From Phycisphaerales bacterium (GTDB taxonomy: Bacteria > Planctomycetota > Phycisphaerae > Phycisphaerales > UBA1924), in the NCBI GenBank assembly GCA_020853975.1, contig JADYXW010000016.1:1-34353 (forward strand): a stretch of 34,353 bases of DNA, read 5' to 3'. Positions 1-7,907 of the stretch are shown in pieces; positions within the stretch are counted from its first letter, which is position 1, and each line of letters opens with the position of its first letter. The position numbers and the translations under genes are program-made. The notes below the pieces were generated by a model that ran no database searches, was not told the origin of the DNA, and was given only the letters and a program-made list of their open reading frames with translations.

Positions 1-123
1 CTTGATCTGGCGGGCGGAGGCGCGAGCCTTGCCGAGCGCCGGGAGCAGGATGCCGATGAGCAGGGCGATGATGGCGATGACCACCAGCAGCTCGATCAGC
101 GTGAAGCCCTTACGAATCTTCAT
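1..123 (-). CDS. Pseudopilin / prepilin-type N-terminal domain protein (partial)
   Basis: The 41 visible codons give a short basic leader (MKIRKG), then the prepilin peptidase site G-FTLIE with Glu at mature +5, then a hydrophobic helix of about 20 residues and the [16 protein letters not shown] segment. This is the class III signal of type IV pilins and type II secretion pseudopilins, and this variant is typical of the many pseudopilin-like proteins of planctomycetes. Cleavage after Gly6 and N-methylation of Phe7 are expected. The start is well supported: AAGGAG lies 7-8 nt upstream (minus strand). The C-terminal domain is outside the window, so pilin, pseudopilin or DUF1559-type surface protein cannot be told apart. 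Confidence 0.9.
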   Translation of the reverse strand, partial: MKIRKGFTLIELLVVIAIIALLIGILLPALGKARASARQIK

Positions 124-359
124 GAGTGACTCCTTGGTGTCCCGCCGGGGTTGGCCGATGTGGCTGCCCGGCGCGGGAGGGTCAGAAACGCTCTGAACCA
201 CGCCGCCAACGGGGACTGCGAGCAACGACAACCGATTCCGCTGTGTCCTCTTGAAGGCCGGAACGGGGCCGCTGCGATCCGAGGGAGCCCTGGGGCAACC
301 CGGGGAAGCGGGGCGGAACCCGAAACGGCAAGCAGTTTGGACACGGCCTGCCCGACTCT

Positions 360-380
360 TGATCAGGATGATCCTGATCA
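360..380. promoter_or_regulatory. Perfect 10-bp inverted repeat, candidate operator
   Basis: TGATCAGGAT and ATCCTGATCA flank a single G, giving two perfect 10-bp arms around a 1-nt centre. With such a small centre it is more likely a dimeric protein-binding site than an RNA hairpin. It lies 237 nt upstream of the pseudopilin start and 317 nt upstream of the RidA start. The regulator is unknown. Confidence 0.45.
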
Positions 381-572
381 GCCTTGCCCTCGCCAAGCGT
401 TCGACGCGGGTTGGTCGTCTTGACCAGCGTCGTCGGCGGGCGGGGCATCCGGAATGTCGGCAGGCTGCGGAGGCTCCCCGGTGCGGGGATCAGGGTGGCG
501 GTAACCGCCATCAGAGCATTGCGAACGTGTATGGCACCGTTGAGATCGCGACCTGCCCGAGAACGAGTGGAG

Positions 573-601
573 AAGTTACCAGAACCGATACGCCGGGTCA
601 A
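573..601 (-). promoter_or_regulatory. Sigma70-like promoter reading towards the pseudopilin gene
   Basis: On the minus strand TTGACC (601-596) is followed after exactly 17 nt by TAACTT (578-573), a fair match to TTGACA-N17-TATAAT. It would give the pseudopilin mRNA a leader of about 440 nt, with the 360-380 palindrome inside or beside it. This is a prediction from hexamers and spacing only. Confidence 0.4.
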
Positions 602-697
602 GAGACGAGGATGCACGAATTCGGGTTCGGGGTATGATCCAGCGTCGAGAGGGCGAGCGCACGCCGCCCGCCGCGCACGCTTCAGAGGGCCACAGCC

Positions 698-1162
698 ATG
701 ACGAACCCCGAACAGATGCTCGAATCGCTGGGATACTCGCTGCCCGAGCCGGCAAAGCCGGTGGCGGCGTACATCCCGGTCCGGCGGACTGGGAACCTGT
801 TGTTTGTATCCGGGCAGATCCCCATGCGGGATGGCGCCCTCATCGCCAAGGGGCGTGTGCCCAGCGAGGTCTCGATGGAGATGGCTCAGAAGTGCGCCGT
901 CCAGTGTGCGCTGAACGGGCTGGCGGCGGTGCGGGCGGCGGCGGGGGGGCTGGAGAAGGTGTCGCAGATCGTGAGGCTGGGCGTGTTCGTGGCGTGCGAT
1001 GCGGACTTCACGCAGCAGCCACAGGTCGCCAACGCCGCGAGTGAGATGCTCGTGAAGGTGTTCGGCGAGGCGGGGCGGCACGCTCGGGCGGCGGTGGGGG
1101 CACCGAGCCTGCCGCTGGGCGCGCCGGTGGAGATCGAGTTTCTGGTCGAAGTTCGGGGGTAG
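698..1162 (+). CDS. RidA / YjgF-YER057c-UK114 family protein
   Basis: A 154-residue protein of the chorismate mutase-like RidA fold. Visible family hallmarks are LLFVSGQIPMRDG near residue 36, the central VSQIVRLGVFVACDADF strand-helix segment, and the C-terminal HARAAVGAPSLPLGAPVEIEF segment. The last contains the Arg that binds the carboxylate of 2-imino/enamine acids in true RidA and the terminal Glu. RidA members hydrolyse reactive enamines from PLP enzymes, but many subfamilies have other or unknown substrates, and this slightly long version is not assigned to one. AGAGGG (684-689) lies 8 nt before the ATG. The gene sits 50 nt upstream of mdh on the same strand, so the two may be co-transcribed. 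Confidence 0.88.
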   Translation: MTNPEQMLESLGYSLPEPAKPVAAYIPVRRTGNLLFVSGQIPMRDGALIAKGRVPSEVSMEMAQKCAVQCALNGLAAVRAAAGGLEKVSQIVRLGVFVACDADFTQQPQVANAASEMLVKVFGEAGRHARAAVGAPSLPLGAPVEIEFLVEVRG

Positions 1163-1164
1163 CG

Positions 1165-1210
1165 GTTCCTATCATGGTTTTTTGTCCGCACACCCATTGG
1201 AGATAGGAAC
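1165..1210 (+). promoter_or_regulatory. Inverted repeat enclosing the mdh ribosome-binding region
   Basis: GTTCCTATC (1165-1173) and GATAGGAAC (1202-1210) are perfect 9-bp complementary arms; ATGG (1174-1177) and CCAT (1194-1197) can extend the stem beyond a 4-nt bulge. The loop carries a run of six T. The 3' arm ends 2 nt before the mdh ATG, and the only Shine-Dalgarno-like bases (GGAG 1199-1202, AGGAA 1206-1209) lie in the bulge and arm. In a transcript read through from the RidA gene the stem would hide the ribosome-binding region. A -10-like TATCAT (1170-1175) overlaps the 5' arm, so a DNA operator role is equally possible. Confidence 0.5.
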
Positions 1211-1212
1211 AG

Positions 1213-2205
1213 ATGGCAATGCGTCGCGCGAAGATCAGCGTCATCGGAGCGGGGAACATCGGCGGCGAGTGCGCTCGCTCCATCGCCATGAAGGAACTGG
1301 GCGATGTGGTGCTCGTGGACATCCCGTTCACGGACGACGCCCGCAAGAACCTGCACATGCCCAGGGGCAAGGCTCTGGACCTGGCCTGCTGCGGGCCGGT
1401 GGAGAAGTTTGACGCGAAGATCACGGGCACGTTTGACTACGCGGACACCGCGGGCAGCGACGTGGTGGTGATCACCGCGGGCCTGCCCCGCAAGCCCGGC
1501 ATGAGCCGCGACGACCTGGTGAAGGTCAACGCGGGGATCGTCAAGAGCGTGTCGGAGAACGTGAAGAAGCACTCGCCGGACGCGGCGGTGATCGTGGTGA
1601 GCAACCCGCTGGACGCGATGGTCTATGTCGCGTGGAAGGTGACGGGCTTCCCGGCGCACCGCGTGATGGGCCAGGCCGGGGCCCTCGACGTGGCGCGGTA
1701 CAAGACGTTCCTCGCGTGGGAACTGGGCGTGAGCGTCGAGGACATTCAGGGCCTGCTGCTGGGCGGGCACGGCGACGACATGGTGCCCCTGCCGGCGCGC
1801 ACGAGCGTGAACGGCATCCCGATCACGGAGCTGCTCTCCGCGGAGAAGATCAACGCGTGCGTGGAGCGTGCGAAGGCGGGCGGCGGCGAGGTCGTGAAGC
1901 TCATGGGCACCAGCGCGTGGTACGCGCCGAGCGCCGGCACCGTGGAGATGGTCGAGGCCATCGTCCGCGACAAGAAGCGCGTCATCGCGTGCGCGGGCTA
2001 CTGCGAGGATGAGTTCGGCGTGGCCCCGGGCCAGAAGGGCAAGGGCTATTTCGTGGGCGTGCCCTGCGTGCTGGGCGCCAAGGGCGTGGAGAAGATCATC
2101 ACGTTCAAGATGGACGCGACCGAGCAGAAGTTCATGAACGAGTCCATCAGCCACGTGAAGGAACTGGTGGGCGTCGTGACGCAGCTCAACCCCGAGCTGG
2201 CGTGA
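1213..2205 (+). CDS. mdh: Malate dehydrogenase (NAD-dependent, LDH-like type)
   Basis: A 330-residue enzyme that interconverts malate and oxaloacetate with NAD in the TCA cycle. The N-terminal Rossmann fold shows GAGNIG (12-17) and Asp36 at the end of beta-2, which favours NAD. The mobile loop reads LPRKPGMSRDDLV with Arg93 and Arg99, the arginine signature that selects malate/oxaloacetate over lactate/pyruvate. The catalytic pair is Asp159/His186 (LDVAR and GGHGDDMVP) and Arg162 is the third substrate arginine. SNPLDAMVYVAWKVTGFP (130-147) is a family signature. Length is a little above the usual 310-320. An alternative ATG two codons downstream cannot be excluded. Confidence 0.97.
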   Translation: MAMRRAKISVIGAGNIGGECARSIAMKELGDVVLVDIPFTDDARKNLHMPRGKALDLACCGPVEKFDAKITGTFDYADTAGSDVVVITAGLPRKPGMSRDDLVKVNAGIVKSVSENVKKHSPDAAVIVVSNPLDAMVYVAWKVTGFPAHRVMGQAGALDVARYKTFLAWELGVSVEDIQGLLLGGHGDDMVPLPARTSVNGIPITELLSAEKINACVERAKAGGGEVVKLMGTSAWYAPSAGTVEMVEAIVRDKKRVIACAGYCEDEFGVAPGQKGKGYFVGVPCVLGAKGVEKIITFKMDATEQKFMNESISHVKELVGVVTQLNPELA

Positions 2206-2261
2206 GGGGGTCGGGTCGAGAGTTTCAACCAGGCCGCGGCGAGCGGCGGAGGAATGCTCAG

Positions 2262-3362
2262 ATGAAGAAGTGGCTCAGTGTGCTGGTGGCGACGGCGGGG
2301 CTGACGTGCCCGGCGTTCGCTCAGGAGACCCCCGCGGCGGCCCCTGCGCCGGCGGCGAGCTGGTCCGACGCCGAGATTCAGTCTCTGGCGAACCTGTTCG
2401 TGGGCTCGTGGCGTTCCGCGCAGCCGGTGAAGACCGGCGTGGGCGACACGGCGGCGGGGGTTTGGTTCAACGTGGCGCCGGTGGCGATCGCGGACCTGCC
2501 CAACGCGCTCTACGTCGAGTGCGCGCGTGAGGACGGGCTGGCGCAGCCCTATCGCCAGTTCATCGCCGCGTTCAGCCGCAAGGGCGGCGCCATCCGCATG
2601 ACGACCTTTGAGTTCAGGCGGAGCGAGGGCCTGCTGAGGTCCGCGACGGGGCTGTGGGCGGCGCCGGCGGCGTTCCCGAAGGTGACCCGCGAGAAGGACC
2701 TGATCGCGACGCTGGCGTTCGACGTGACGGGCTCGGGCGAGTCGTTCAAGGGCGCGACGCCACACCCGTACCCGACGGGCGCCGCGGGCGCCATCGAGAT
2801 GACCGCGGAGTTCAGCATCGGCAAGGGAACGCTGCAGACCTCCGACCGGGGCTTCGGCGCCGACGGCAAGGTCGTGTGGGGCACCGAGTCCGGCTCGCCA
2901 ACGACGTTCACCAGCGTGCCCGCGCCGGTGTCGGCGGCGGAGCTGGTCCCCGGGTTGTGGAAGCTGACCTATCCCTCCGAGGTGACCAAGCGAGAGCCCG
3001 CACAGGGCGACACGGTGACGTGCCACTACACGGGATACCTCGAGGAGGGGCGGGTCTTTGATTCGTCCTATGAGCGAGGTGCGCCGTTCTCGTACGCGCT
3101 GGGCCAGCCCCTGATCGAGGGGTGGAACAAGGCGATGGGCGCTCCCATGGGTGGCGAGCACGTAAGGCTTGTGATCCCCGCTCCGATGGCCTATGGCGAG
3201 CGGGGCAGGCCCGGGCGCATCCCGCCCAACTCCACGCTGTACTACGAGCTGAAGGTGCTGTCTGTCGAGACCCCGCCCCCGCCCCCCCCGGCTCCGGCGC
3301 CCGTGAAGGCCGAGCCGGTGAAGGAAGTCCCGGCCCCGGCGGAGAAGCCCAAGGGGCAGTGA
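2262..3362 (+). CDS. Secreted CpcT/CpeT-like domain fused to FKBP-type peptidyl-prolyl isomerase
   Basis: A 366-residue exported protein. Residues 1-20 are a type I signal peptide (KK start, hydrophobic core, AFA-Q cleavage). Residues about 37-222 resemble the CpcT/CpeT chromophore-lyase fold: [21 protein letters not shown] with PYRQF, and the closing [12 protein letters not shown]. Residues about 225-335 are a complete FKBP domain ([44 protein letters not shown]), expected to isomerise X-Pro bonds in the periplasm. A Pro/Ala/Lys tail (337-366) follows. GGAGG lies 9 nt before this ATG and the signal peptide begins there, so an in-frame start at 2202 is rejected. CpcT proteins attach bilins in cyanobacteria; that role is not expected here. 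A terminator follows the gene. Confidence 0.85.
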   Translation: MKKWLSVLVATAGLTCPAFAQETPAAAPAPAASWSDAEIQSLANLFVGSWRSAQPVKTGVGDTAAGVWFNVAPVAIADLPNALYVECAREDGLAQPYRQFIAAFSRKGGAIRMTTFEFRRSEGLLRSATGLWAAPAAFPKVTREKDLIATLAFDVTGSGESFKGATPHPYPTGAAGAIEMTAEFSIGKGTLQTSDRGFGADGKVVWGTESGSPTTFTSVPAPVSAAELVPGLWKLTYPSEVTKREPAQGDTVTCHYTGYLEEGRVFDSSYERGAPFSYALGQPLIEGWNKAMGAPMGGEHVRLVIPAPMAYGERGRPGRIPPNSTLYYELKVLSVETPPPPPPAPAPVKAEPVKEVPAPAEKPKGQ

Positions 3363-3400
3363 CCTGGGACAAGGTTTCTTTGCAAAGGCGAGTGCGCACA

Positions 3401-3433
3401 GGCCCGTCCCGGGAAGGGCGGGCCTTTTTTCTT
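3401..3433 (+). terminator. Rho-independent terminator after the CpcT-FKBP gene
   Basis: GGCCCG-T-CCC pairs with GGG-CGGGCC (one bulged T, short GGAA-type loop) and is followed at once by TTTTTTCTT. It lies 38 nt after the stop codon and closes the upstream transcription unit. Confidence 0.85.
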
Positions 3434-3483
3434 GCGCACGCGCAGGCGAGGGCGGAATACGCGAAGAATTCCCGCCGCGAACC

Positions 3484-3489
3484 TATGAT
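3484..3489 (+). promoter_or_regulatory. -10 element TATGAT, leaderless-type, for dnaJ/cbpA-like gene
   Basis: TATGAT matches five of six bases of TATAAT and ends 9 nt before the ATG, so transcription should begin at or next to the start codon. No Shine-Dalgarno sequence and no clear -35 box are present. Confidence 0.5.
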
Positions 3490-3498
3490 GCCCCTCGC

Positions 3499-4473
3499 AT
3501 GGCGAGCGGCGACTACTACGAGGTGCTGGGTGTACCCAAGGGGGCGAGCGCGGAGGACATCCGCAAGGCGTATCGCGCGCTGGCACGGAAGCTCCATCCG
3601 GACGTGAACAAGGCGCCCGATGCGCAGCGTCGCTTTACGGAGGTGCAGAAGGCGTACGACGTGCTCTCCGACGAGAAGAAGCGGTCGCTGTACGACCAGT
3701 TCGGCGAGGCGGCGTTCGAGGCGGGCGGGCCGCCCCCGGGGCACAGCGCGGGGACGCGGGGCGGGCGCAGGGCCGGCGCGGCGCAGAGCATGGACCCCGA
3801 GGAGTTGGATGAGTTCTTCGAGTCTGTGTTCGGCGGGCGTCCCAGCGGGTTTGGCGGGGCGGGAGGCGGATTCGGGAGGCGCGGAGGGGGGGCGCGTGCC
3901 GAGGCGGAGCCGGTCCGCCAGAACATCGACGTGACGTTTGAGCAGGTGTCCAAGGGCGGGACGCAGAGCCTGCGCGTGACCGAGGGCGGGCGTGCGCGGA
4001 CGATCGAGGTGAAGGTGCCCCGGGGCATCGAGCAGGGCGCGAGCCTGCGTGTGCGCGGAGCCGCGGGCGGGCGGGACGTGATCCTGGGCGTGAACATGGT
4101 GCCCCACGAGCTGTTTCTGCGTGGCGGGCTGGACAACCCGGGCAAGGGGCTGGACCTGTACCTGTACCTGCCGCTGACGTTCGCGGAGAGCGCGCTGGGC
4201 GCCACGGTCAAGGTGCCGACACCCAGCGGAGCGGTGGACCTCACGGTGCCGGCCGGTGTTGCGAGCGGGCAGAGGCTGAGACTCCGGTCCAAGGGGCTCA
4301 CGGATGAAGAAGGCCGGGTCGGAGATCTCTACGCGGTGGTGCGGGTCGTCCCTCCGTCGGCGCCGCTGGAGGCGGAGGAGCGTGAGTTGCTGAGGAGGAT
4401 GAGCGAGCGCGGCGGCTCGCCCCGCGCTGGTCCTGGCTGGCCCGCCGGCGGCGCGCCGGGCCGGGGGAGTTGA
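3499..4473 (+). CDS. CbpA-type J-domain co-chaperone (DnaJ without zinc fingers)
   Basis: A 324-residue class II DnaJ. The J domain fills residues 4-70, with HPD at 33-35 (stimulates DnaK ATP hydrolysis) and [10 protein letters not shown] closing it. A Gly-rich linker follows, then two DnaJ C-terminal beta domains (from about residue 140: [19 protein letters not shown]; later [22 protein letters not shown]). The four CxxCxGxG zinc motifs of DnaJ proper are absent, so it is CbpA-like rather than the canonical dnaJ. It should present unfolded clients to DnaK in the cytosol. No Shine-Dalgarno sequence precedes the ATG, and a TATGAT box lies 9 nt upstream. The next gene starts 25 nt after the stop, so the two may share a transcript. 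Confidence 0.93.
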   Translation: MASGDYYEVLGVPKGASAEDIRKAYRALARKLHPDVNKAPDAQRRFTEVQKAYDVLSDEKKRSLYDQFGEAAFEAGGPPPGHSAGTRGGRRAGAAQSMDPEELDEFFESVFGGRPSGFGGAGGGFGRRGGGARAEAEPVRQNIDVTFEQVSKGGTQSLRVTEGGRARTIEVKVPRGIEQGASLRVRGAAGGRDVILGVNMVPHELFLRGGLDNPGKGLDLYLYLPLTFAESALGATVKVPTPSGAVDLTVPAGVASGQRLRLRSKGLTDEEGRVGDLYAVVRVVPPSAPLEAEERELLRRMSERGGSPRAGPGWPAGGAPGRGS

Positions 4474-4498
4474 CAACAGCGCGCGAGTGTGAGAAAGT

Positions 4499-6043
4499 GT
4501 GGCCGCGGGGCGACCAGTGGAAGGCAGTTCCACCGGGCCTGAAAGGGCCCTAGGCGGGGACGAGGTCTTGCTCAAGCAACGTCATCAGGTCTTCGTGACC
4601 CTCTTCGTGTGTCTCGACGCGCTCGTGGTCGCGTGCGCGTGCATGGTCGCGTGGGGTGTGCGACGGCTCATGATCGAGCACGCCTGGCCCGGCCTCACAG
4701 TCGACACCGGGGTGTGGCACTGGGTGCGAGAGCCGCTGGCCCTCTTCGCGGTCCCCATCGCGCTCCTCATGTTGTATGCGTTCGGGCTCTACAAGCCCCG
4801 GCGTGATCGCGGGCTGGCGGCGGAGCAGTGGCAGATCGTCCGGGCCTCGCTCGCGACGATCGTTTTGCTCATCGTCGCCCTCTGGGCCCTTGGAACGGAG
4901 AGCTTCGGCGGCTGGACCGACGGGCGAGTGCTCGACATCGGGGGCGTGATCTTCGACGCGGGCAGGCTGCAGATCGGCGTGCTGACGCTGGCGATGCCCG
5001 TGATGCTGGGGGCCGAGAGGCTGGCGTTCCGCAGCGCACTCCGGGCGCTGCGAGCCCGAGGCTGGAACCTGCGTCACGTGGCGGTGATCGGCACGGGCAG
5101 GCTCGGGCGGATCACCTGCCGCACGCTCGACCGCAACGTCTGGACCGGAATCCACGTCGCGTGCTTCATCTCGCACGCGGACGTGCACACCGGGCCGGAA
5201 GAGTGCTGTGGGCGGCCTGTGAAAGGCGGGCTGGGCGAGCTGGAGCGGATTCTGGACGAGGAGAAGCCGGACTCGGTCTACATCGCACTTCCGACCGCGC
5301 GCACCTTGGTGCGGCCTGAGCTGCTGCGGCGGCTGGAGCGATATCCGGTGGACGTGCGCCTGGTGCCGGATGTTCCGCTGAGGCACTCGCCCTATGGGAT
5401 GGTGGTGAGCGAGCTCGACGGCATGCCGATTCTCTCGCTGAGGGAGTCCCCGCTGGAGGGGTTGAGCGGCGCCTTCAAGCGGGTCATCGACGTGGTGGGT
5501 GCGCTCGCGGGCCTCATGCTCTTTACCCCGGTGATGGTCGTGACCGCGGCGGCAATTGCGTTCACCAGCGAGGGCCCGGTCATCTTCCGTCAGCGCCGGG
5601 TGAGCCTGGGGGGCGAGGAGTTCAACATCCTGAAGTTCCGCACCATGCGCTACGCGGAGGACGAGAACCGGCCCGCGACCTGGACGGTGCGGGACGACCC
5701 GCGCGTGACCCGCCTGGGCAGGCTGCTCAGGCGCACCAGCATCGACGAGCTGCCCCAACTCTTCAACGTGCTGGTGGGCGACATGAGTCTGGTCGGTCCC
5801 CGGCCCGAACGCCCGGAGCTCATCGCCCGGTTCAGGGATGACTGGCGCGGGTACATGCTGCGTCAGCACGTGAAGGCGGGCATCACGGGCTGGGCCCAGG
5901 TGAACGGGCTGCGGGGCGACACCAGCCTGCGCAAGCGGCTGCAGTTCGATCTCTTCTACATCCGCAACTGGTCGATGGGCTTTGACCTCAAGATCATCTG
6001 GCTGACGATGTTCCGGGGCTTTGTGCACCGAAACGCGCATTGA
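4499..6043 (+). CDS. Polyprenyl-phosphate sugar-1-phosphate transferase (WcaJ/WbaP-like)
   Basis: A membrane enzyme of about 514 residues that starts exopolysaccharide or O-antigen repeat-unit assembly by moving a sugar-1-phosphate from a nucleotide sugar onto undecaprenyl phosphate. Four N-terminal transmembrane segments (about 28-50, 80-97, 115-130, 155-170) precede a Rossmann-like CoA_binding_3 region (VAVIGTGRLGR) and the catalytic Bac_transf domain (about 325-514). The catalytic domain holds the re-entrant helix, FNILKFRTM, the basic-acidic RRTSIDELPQLFNVL and GDMSLVGPRPERPE motifs, and ITGWAQVNGLRG. The sugar cannot be told from sequence. The GTG start is uncertain because no clear ribosome-binding site is visible. 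There is no polysaccharide cluster around it, so it is isolated. Confidence 0.9.
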   Translation: MAAGRPVEGSSTGPERALGGDEVLLKQRHQVFVTLFVCLDALVVACACMVAWGVRRLMIEHAWPGLTVDTGVWHWVREPLALFAVPIALLMLYAFGLYKPRRDRGLAAEQWQIVRASLATIVLLIVALWALGTESFGGWTDGRVLDIGGVIFDAGRLQIGVLTLAMPVMLGAERLAFRSALRALRARGWNLRHVAVIGTGRLGRITCRTLDRNVWTGIHVACFISHADVHTGPEECCGRPVKGGLGELERILDEEKPDSVYIALPTARTLVRPELLRRLERYPVDVRLVPDVPLRHSPYGMVVSELDGMPILSLRESPLEGLSGAFKRVIDVVGALAGLMLFTPVMVVTAAAIAFTSEGPVIFRQRRVSLGGEEFNILKFRTMRYAEDENRPATWTVRDDPRVTRLGRLLRRTSIDELPQLFNVLVGDMSLVGPRPERPELIARFRDDWRGYMLRQHVKAGITGWAQVNGLRGDTSLRKRLQFDLFYIRNWSMGFDLKIIWLTMFRGFVHRNAH

Positions 6044-6070
6044 GCCGGGGCGGGACGGCCCTCGCCAGCG

Positions 6071-7585
6071 TCAAAGGCCGGGGATATCGAGCATGACGAA
6101 GAGGCCCGGCACGCCGTCGCGTCGGCACTCGACCTCTCCTGCGATGAAGTCCGAGTCCTTGGTGTGCAAGGCCTCCGGCGTGCAGGTGAGCGCGGGGCGG
6201 CCCGCGTCGTCGCGGAGCAGACCCGCGCAGCGGCTGGCGATCGCCGGCCCGTGCGACCTCCAACTCGCCGCATCGATCCACACGGTCCCGCCCTTGAACG
6301 CGAACGAGTGCGAGCCCGGGGTGCCGACGAACGCGGGGCGACGCGGGGCCCTCGGGCGCCAGGGGCTCGTGCCCGCTGCGGCTCGCACGAGCTCCGCGAA
6401 GCGGCCGGCGATGGATGCGGGGGTGTCGGTCTTGCGATAGGCCTCGACGGTGCCGGGGAGACCCTTGCAGGACGAGACCAGGATGTCTACGGCGCGGTCC
6501 TCGGTGTTGCCCCCCAGGCGTATGAGCGCTGGGATGGAGAGTTCGAGTTCCCAGAAGGCCTTCGCGAGGCCGTAGGCGGACCAGAACTGCTCTTGGTTGG
6601 CGACGCCCGAGCCCGAGCCGAAGTAGCCGACAAGCCCGGGCTGCTCGAGGATGATGCGTGCGGCGCGATAGACCTTGGCGGGGCTGGGGTTGCCCGAGGT
6701 GTCGCAGAAGTTGGCGATGCAAAACCCGGCGCTGGAGATGGCGTCCATGGACATCATGGACCCCCCCCCTCCCGCGCCGTGGAAGCCGATGAGCCCGGCC
6801 GAGCCCTGGGGCGCGGCGTTATTCATCTGGGCGAAGAAGAAGGTGCCCCGGTGGTCCTCTTGCTCCACGCGGTAGGCGATTCGCTCCAACTCCGTGGGGG
6901 GGTGATCCAGCTCGCGGGCGATGTCGATGCCGAGTTCCGGGTGCCGGAAGACGGCGTAGTCGTCGATGGTGCAGCGGCAGTCGAGCGCCACCACCGAGCC
7001 GTCCGCGAGCACGCCCAGCGGGTTGACCTCCAACGACCTCGCCTCGTGCTTCTTCGCGGTTGCGAAGATGGTGGAGAACGCCCACGAGAGCGCGGTGTGG
7101 GTCTCTTCCGGAAGTCCCGATCTCGCGAGGAACGCGTCAACCGCCGCACGCTCCGGGCCCTGGGTGAGCGAGCACGGCACGCGGGCGACCTCTGCCGCGC
7201 GGTCCTCGATGCCCGTCCCGCCCGAGACCGCCAGGAGCATGACCGGCGCCCTGGCGCGGTCGTCCACCGCGAGAGAGACAAAGAGCTCGTGCTCCGGGGG
7301 CAGTTGCTCCTCCACCAGCACCTCGGTGACGGGGAACTGCCCGACCGACATCCCCAGCATCCGCGACGCGTGGGCGCGGGTCTCTTCGGGTGTGGCGGCG
7401 AACGCGACTCCCCCCATAGCCTTGCGCCCCGTGGTCCAAGCCTGGATCTTCACGACGACCGGGCCGCCAAGGTCCCTTGAGACAGCGGCGGCGTCGTCGG
7501 CGCTCGAAGCCGCACGCCCCCTGGGGATGCGGAGGCCGGCGTCTGCGAGGAGCTTCTTGGCCTGGTGCTCGTGGAGTCGTGCCAT
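6071..7585 (-). CDS. Succinyl-CoA synthetase beta-subunit-like ATP-grasp protein, extended
   Basis: A 504-residue protein. Residues 1-230 form a SucC-type ATP-grasp domain: LHEHQAKKLLADAGLRIPRG at the start, VVVKIQAWTTGRKAMGGV, EVLVEEQL, and SLEVNPLGVLADGSVVALD near 187. Residues about 260-380 form a ligase-CoA-like domain (GFHGAGGGGSMMSMDAISS, FCDTSGNPSPAKVYRAARI). About 115 further residues at the C-terminus have no equivalent in standard SucC (about 390 residues) and I do not recognise them. In SucCD the alpha subunit carries the phospho-His and binds CoA, and no sucD is in the window. The protein may be the SucC of this organism with an unlinked partner, or an acyl-CoA ligase subunit of different specificity. 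It converges with the upstream-strand sugar transferase (27-nt gap). Confidence 0.75.
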   Translation of the reverse strand: MARLHEHQAKKLLADAGLRIPRGRAASSADDAAAVSRDLGGPVVVKIQAWTTGRKAMGGVAFAATPEETRAHASRMLGMSVGQFPVTEVLVEEQLPPEHELFVSLAVDDRARAPVMLLAVSGGTGIEDRAAEVARVPCSLTQGPERAAVDAFLARSGLPEETHTALSWAFSTIFATAKKHEARSLEVNPLGVLADGSVVALDCRCTIDDYAVFRHPELGIDIARELDHPPTELERIAYRVEQEDHRGTFFFAQMNNAAPQGSAGLIGFHGAGGGGSMMSMDAISSAGFCIANFCDTSGNPSPAKVYRAARIILEQPGLVGYFGSGSGVANQEQFWSAYGLAKAFWELELSIPALIRLGGNTEDRAVDILVSSCKGLPGTVEAYRKTDTPASIAGRFAELVRAAAGTSPWRPRAPRRPAFVGTPGSHSFAFKGGTVWIDAASWRSHGPAIASRCAGLLRDDAGRPALTCTPEALHTKDSDFIAGEVECRRDGVPGLFVMLDIPGL

Positions 7586-7907
7586 GCGTGATGCCCTGAG
7601 GAGTCCACCGAATGGGTGTGCCACTGAGAAGAAAGGAACCGTAGGAGCGGGTCCGGGCGGCCCGGGAGCGGTTTGGGCGCGGTGAGGCACTGACAGATTG
7701 GCAGACGGCGGCGCGGGCGGTGTCGCGCCAGACCTCGGGTGCGTCAAGAGTTGCGCGTGCGGGGGCAGGAACCGTCCCCGGGCCGGGCACGCGATTTGCC
7801 GCTGTTCTCGCGGCCCGGGCGAACCGGGGCGGGGGGAAGGGCCGATAGAGTGAGATCGGGAGGTGCGCGGCGTATGCTGCCACGCCCCGAGGCACGAGAG
7901 GAGTCTT
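7586..7907. other. Divergent intergenic region between SucC-like gene and clpP
   Basis: A 322-nt region with no credible ORF. It contains an imperfect CTGACA/TGGCAG dyad (7690-7704) and a TATGCT hexamer (7873-7878) that could be the clpP -10, giving a short leader with the GAGGAG site in it. No terminator was seen. Confidence 0.5.
7690..7704. promoter_or_regulatory. Imperfect dyad CTGACA-GAT-TGGCAG, candidate operator
   Basis: The two 6-bp half-sites match in five of six positions (CTGNCA-N3-TGNCAG pattern). It lies 203 nt before clpP and 104 nt before the divergent SucC-like gene. It differs from the known ClpP regulator sites CtsR (GGTCAAA repeats), HspR and CIRCE. Function is inferred from position and symmetry only. 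Confidence 0.35.

Larger units (their letters stand above)
124..697. other. Long gene-free divergent intergenic region
   Basis: This 574-nt stretch separates the divergent pseudopilin and RidA genes. I see no convincing protein: open frames here are extensions of shadow frames with no recognisable domain. It holds a 21-nt palindrome (360-380), a minus-strand promoter-like pair (573-601) and a -10-like TATGAT (633-638) pointing towards the RidA gene. Confidence 0.6.

Noticed and set aside
182..1081. Minus-strand frame of 299 codons covering the 124-697 gap
   Set aside because: Half lies antisense to the RidA-family gene; the part in the gap has no domain and no ribosome-binding site.
1178..1183. 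T6 run after the RidA-family gene as an intrinsic terminator
   Set aside because: No GC-rich hairpin directly precedes it; the run lies in the loop of the mdh upstream inverted repeat.
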